Assembly (NCBI GenBank): GCA_029257045.1
Contig: JARIDB010000070.1
Location: 1-43,805, forward strand
DNA: 43,805 nucleotides
Origin: Clostridium sp.
GTDB lineage: Bacteria; Bacillota; Clostridia; Clostridiales; Clostridiaceae
Reading direction: 5' to 3'
The notes beneath the pieces are model-generated. The model had not been told where the DNA came from. It saw nothing but the letters and a program-made list of their open reading frames with translations, and searched no databases. Position numbers and translations under genes: made by a program. The first letter of the stretch is position 1, and the number at the start of each line of letters is the position of its first letter. Of this stretch, positions 41,531 to 43,805 are shown one piece after another.

Positions 41531-43246
41531 ATGAATAATTTAAAGGTTAAATCCAAGCTTATCATCTTTTCAGTCACAATGTTATTAATTATTATTATAG
41601 TTAGTCAGATTGGTCACCATTATCTTTCTATGTCAAATATTGCGCTTACAGAAATGTATAATGAACAATTATTAAGTATTCAATACCTAAATGATAACAG
41701 AAACCAAGCTAGTGCCATAAAGTCAGATATATATTCTATAATAATAAATACTAAAAATAAAGATGAACAAAATAAACAATTAAATGACATCAAAGCTAGA
41801 AGAGATAAATTTAATGAAAACTGGTCAAACTATCTAAATATAGAGAATGATGAATATGAGATAGACAGGATTCCTATTATTGAAAGTAACTTCGATAAAT
41901 TTACAAATGGTTTAGATATAGCTATTGAATTAGCTATGGAAGGAAAAAGTTCAGATGCATTTAATCAATTTAATTCTCTTGAAACATATAAAGATGAATT
42001 TGAAAAAGCTTTAAATGAAATATCAGTCTATAATGTAAAATTATCGGAAGAATTAAATAAACAAAATTCTAAAGATTTTAACTTATCAAGTAATATCCTT
42101 ATTGGAATATTACTAAGTTCATTATTTATTTGTATATGTCTTACATATATCATTATAAAAAGTATTTCAAAACCATTATCTGTAACTCTAGATCATCTAA
42201 AACTTATATCTACTGGTGATTTTACAAAAAGTGTTCCAGAAGATATGAAGAAGAAAAAAGATGAGATGGGAGCTATGGCAAAGGCCGTGGATGAAATGCA
42301 AAACTCATTAAAACATTTAATTGGTAATATAAATAATGAATCTAAAAATATTAATGAAGTAGTATTTAAAATTTCTAATAATGTTCAAATATTAAATGAA
42401 GATATAGAAGATGTCTCTGCAACTACAGAGGAATTGGCAGCAGGAACGGAAGAAACAGCTGCATCTACCGAAGAAATGAACGCAACAGCAGATGAAATAG
42501 AAATATCCGTTCAATCTATAGCAAAAAAAGCTAAAGAAGGTTCTATAGAAGCTAAAAAAATAAATAAAAGAGCACTAGAAACCCAAAAAAATGTTACGAA
42601 ATCAAAAGATAGAGCTATTGAAATATTTTTACAAACTAAAGATAAATTAGAAATAGCTATTGAAAACTCTAAAGTAGTAACACAAATTAATTTGTTAGCT
42701 GAAGCTATTATGCAAATATCAGAACAAACTAATCTTTTAGCATTAAATGCAGCAATTGAAGCTGCAAGAGCTGGAGAAGCCGGTAGAGGATTTGCAGTAG
42801 TTGCATCTGAAATAAGAAAACTTGCAGAAGATTCAAAGAATACAGTAGTTGAAATACAAGGTATAACTAGAAAGGTAACTGATTCAGTATCTGATTTATC
42901 TTATAATTCCAATGAACTATTAACCTTTGTATCAAAAGATGTACAAAATGATTATAATACAATATTAGATGTAGCTGGTGAATATAGTAAAGATGCAGAA
43001 TTTGTAGAAAATCTTGTATTAGATTTTAATTCAACCTCTGAAAACCTCTTACTATCACTTCAGGATATTATGAAGATCATAGAACAAGTTGCTCAAGCTT
43101 CAAATGAAGGTGCAGAAGGAACTTCTAATATTGCAGAAAAAGTATTAGATATAACTGAAAGATCTAGTAGCATCATTTTAGATTTACAAAATTCTACAGA
43201 AAGTGTAGAAAAATTAACTAATGAAATATCTCAATTTAAAATTTAA
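41531..43246 (+). CDS. Methyl-accepting chemotaxis protein
   Basis: 571 residues from ATG at 41531, with AGAGG 9-10 nt upstream; an ATG six codons earlier lacks one. Helix one is at about 9-27, followed by a 4-helix-bundle type extracellular sensor (to about 187) and helix two at 188-210. HAMP follows (211-262), and then the cytoplasmic coiled coil with the signalling tip [19 protein letters not shown] (398-416) that binds CheA/CheW. Ligand unknown. It is monocistronic, ending in the terminator at 43265-43301, and is preceded by a sigma-D-like promoter. Confidence 0.96.
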   Translation: MNNLKVKSKLIIFSVTMLLIIIIVSQIGHHYLSMSNIALTEMYNEQLLSIQYLNDNRNQASAIKSDIYSIIINTKNKDEQNKQLNDIKARRDKFNENWSNYLNIENDEYEIDRIPIIESNFDKFTNGLDIAIELAMEGKSSDAFNQFNSLETYKDEFEKALNEISVYNVKLSEELNKQNSKDFNLSSNILIGILLSSLFICICLTYIIIKSISKPLSVTLDHLKLISTGDFTKSVPEDMKKKKDEMGAMAKAVDEMQNSLKHLIGNINNESKNINEVVFKISNNVQILNEDIEDVSATTEELAAGTEETAASTEEMNATADEIEISVQSIAKKAKEGSIEAKKINKRALETQKNVTKSKDRAIEIFLQTKDKLEIAIENSKVVTQINLLAEAIMQISEQTNLLALNAAIEAARAGEAGRGFAVVASEIRKLAEDSKNTVVEIQGITRKVTDSVSDLSYNSNELLTFVSKDVQNDYNTILDVAGEYSKDAEFVENLVLDFNSTSENLLLSLQDIMKIIEQVAQASNEGAEGTSNIAEKVLDITERSSSIILDLQNSTESVEKLTNEISQFKI

Positions 43247-43264
43247 ACTTTAAAAACTTATACC

Positions 43265-43301
43265 AGTAGAATAGATTTATTTAAAATAAACTTATTCTAC
43301 T
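43265..43301 (+). terminator. Terminator after the MCP gene
   Basis: AGTAGAATA pairs with TATTCTACT, with an AT-rich inner stem; a T-tract is weak. Confidence 0.65.
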
Positions 43302-43370
43302 CGCCTTCTTAATAACCAATTATAATTAACTACTATTTTAAGTTATTATTTCTTATATTAAACAAAAAAG

Positions 43371-43399
43371 GAGCTGTTACATATTTTATGTAACAGCTC
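43371..43399 (-). terminator. Terminator after the rubrerythrin-type gene
   Basis: GAGCTGTTACATA pairs perfectly with TATGTAACAGCTC; the - strand continues with TTTTTTG. Confidence 0.9.
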
Positions 43400-43422
43400 T
43401 TTAACTATCTTATTTAAATATA

Positions 43423-43805
43423 TTATTTATCACCAAAATATCTGTCTAATAAGCCTTTAAATGCCATACCATGTCTTGCTTCATCTTTACACATTTCATG
43501 AACTGTATCATGAATTGCATCTAGATTTAATTGTTTAGCTAATGTAGCTAAATCTTTCTTTCCTTGACATGCGCCATGTTCTGCATCAACTCTAGCTTGT
43601 AAATTAGCCTTAGTATCAGGTGCAACAACTTCTCCGATTAACTCAGCAAATCTTGAAGCGTGATCAGCTTCTTCAAATGCTATTCTCTTATATGCTTCTG
43701 CAACTTCTGGGAATCCTTCTCTGTCAGCTTGTCTTGACATTGCAAGATACATTCCAACTTCAGTACATTCACCTATAAAGTTTGCTTGTAATCCATCCAT
43801 AATTC
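43423..43805 (-). CDS. Reverse-rubrerythrin-type peroxidase, ferritin-like C-terminal part (truncated by window edge)
   Basis: 125 residues are visible after the first methionine, but the reading frame is open to the edge, so the true N-terminus lies outside. The ferritin-like di-iron domain is clear: [30 protein letters not shown], and [15 protein letters not shown] supply the Glu and His ligands. The closest clostridial relatives (reverse rubrerythrin) have an N-terminal rubredoxin domain that would be in the missing part. These proteins reduce hydrogen peroxide and oxygen with NADH-derived electrons in anaerobes. Confidence 0.9.
   Translation of the reverse strand, partial: IMDGLQANFIGECTEVGMYLAMSRQADREGFPEVAEAYKRIAFEEADHASRFAELIGEVVAPDTKANLQARVDAEHGACQGKKDLATLAKQLNLDAIHDTVHEMCKDEARHGMAFKGLLDRYFGDK

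Noticed and set aside
43423-43800. Methionine at 43800 as the true start of the rubrerythrin-type gene
   Set aside because: The frame remains open to the edge and the family has about 50 more residues, including a rubredoxin domain, upstream. The methionine is internal.
1-43805. tRNA, rRNA, CRISPR array, IS element, prophage or plasmid origin
   Set aside because: No cloverleaf with the usual T-loop outside genes, no regularly spaced repeats, and no transposase, integrase or phage structural genes were found.

Overview
The window is a low-G+C (roughly 27-30%), gene-dense chromosomal stretch of a Gram-positive anaerobe, most likely a Clostridium sensu stricto species. Supporting signs are strong AGGAGG-type ribosome binding sites, AT-rich codon use, a SufCBDSU iron-sulfur operon with SufU, oxygen-sensitive enzymes (L-serine dehydratase, reverse-rubrerythrin type peroxidase), DUF1540 and DUF4363 proteins, and an agrBD locus preceded by two small membrane protein genes, an arrangement I recall from C. 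perfringens. The species cannot be fixed from the window alone.

Layout, left to right. 1-570: no protein gene, but two strong RNA-like hairpins and short dispersed repeats. 571-5511 (-): sufCBDSU. 5866-7629 (-): a monoacylglycerol-lipase-like hydrolase and a Nudix ADP-ribose pyrophosphatase, with a divergent AI-2E-family permease (+). 9120-13640 (-): an unknown DUF5317-type membrane protein, an AgrC-sensor-like membrane protein without a kinase, AgrB, a 44-residue AgrD, a GGDEF/HD-GYP cyclic-di-GMP enzyme and a Gfo/Idh/MocA oxidoreductase. 13960-14913 (-): TagO/WecA-type glycosyl-phosphate transferase. 15108-19777 (-): selD, yqeC, yqeB, a MoeA-like gene and yedF, the accessory set for a selenium-containing molybdenum hydroxylase cofactor; no hydroxylase, selA or selB is present. 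20084-22254 (-): MscS channel, a DUF1540 protein and an azoreductase, the last divergent from an HxlR regulator (+). 23571-25134 (-): the two-subunit L-serine dehydratase. 25458-26282 (+): a 27-residue membrane peptide and a lipoprotein of unknown role. 26447-30618: nucleoside kinase (-), DUF421-DUF4363 pair (+), a decayed permease remnant (-), and a nucleoid-associated protein (-). 30935-31798 (+): class II fructose-bisphosphate aldolase. Then come a CYTH protein (-), an HD-GYP phosphodiesterase (+), a shikimate-pathway block aroB-aroA-aroC-chorismate mutase, GNAT, aroE, aroK (-), cardiolipin synthase (-), a methyl-accepting chemotaxis protein (+) with a sigma-D-like promoter, and a rubrerythrin-type gene cut by the right edge (-).

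How the parts work together: the suf genes form one overlapping operon building Fe-S clusters. SelD, YqeC, YqeB and YedF together suggest a labile-selenium route to a molybdenum enzyme encoded elsewhere. AgrB and AgrD should make a thiolactone peptide signal, but no AgrC kinase or AgrA regulator follows; instead a cyclic-di-GMP enzyme lies just downstream of agrD. The aro genes cover dehydroquinate to prephenate except the dehydroquinase step. Most of the window is conserved housekeeping content. The most unusual signals are the structured intergenic elements (136-235, 331-548, 19871-20035), the agr locus with its kinase-less sensor-like protein, and the orphan selenium-cofactor cluster.
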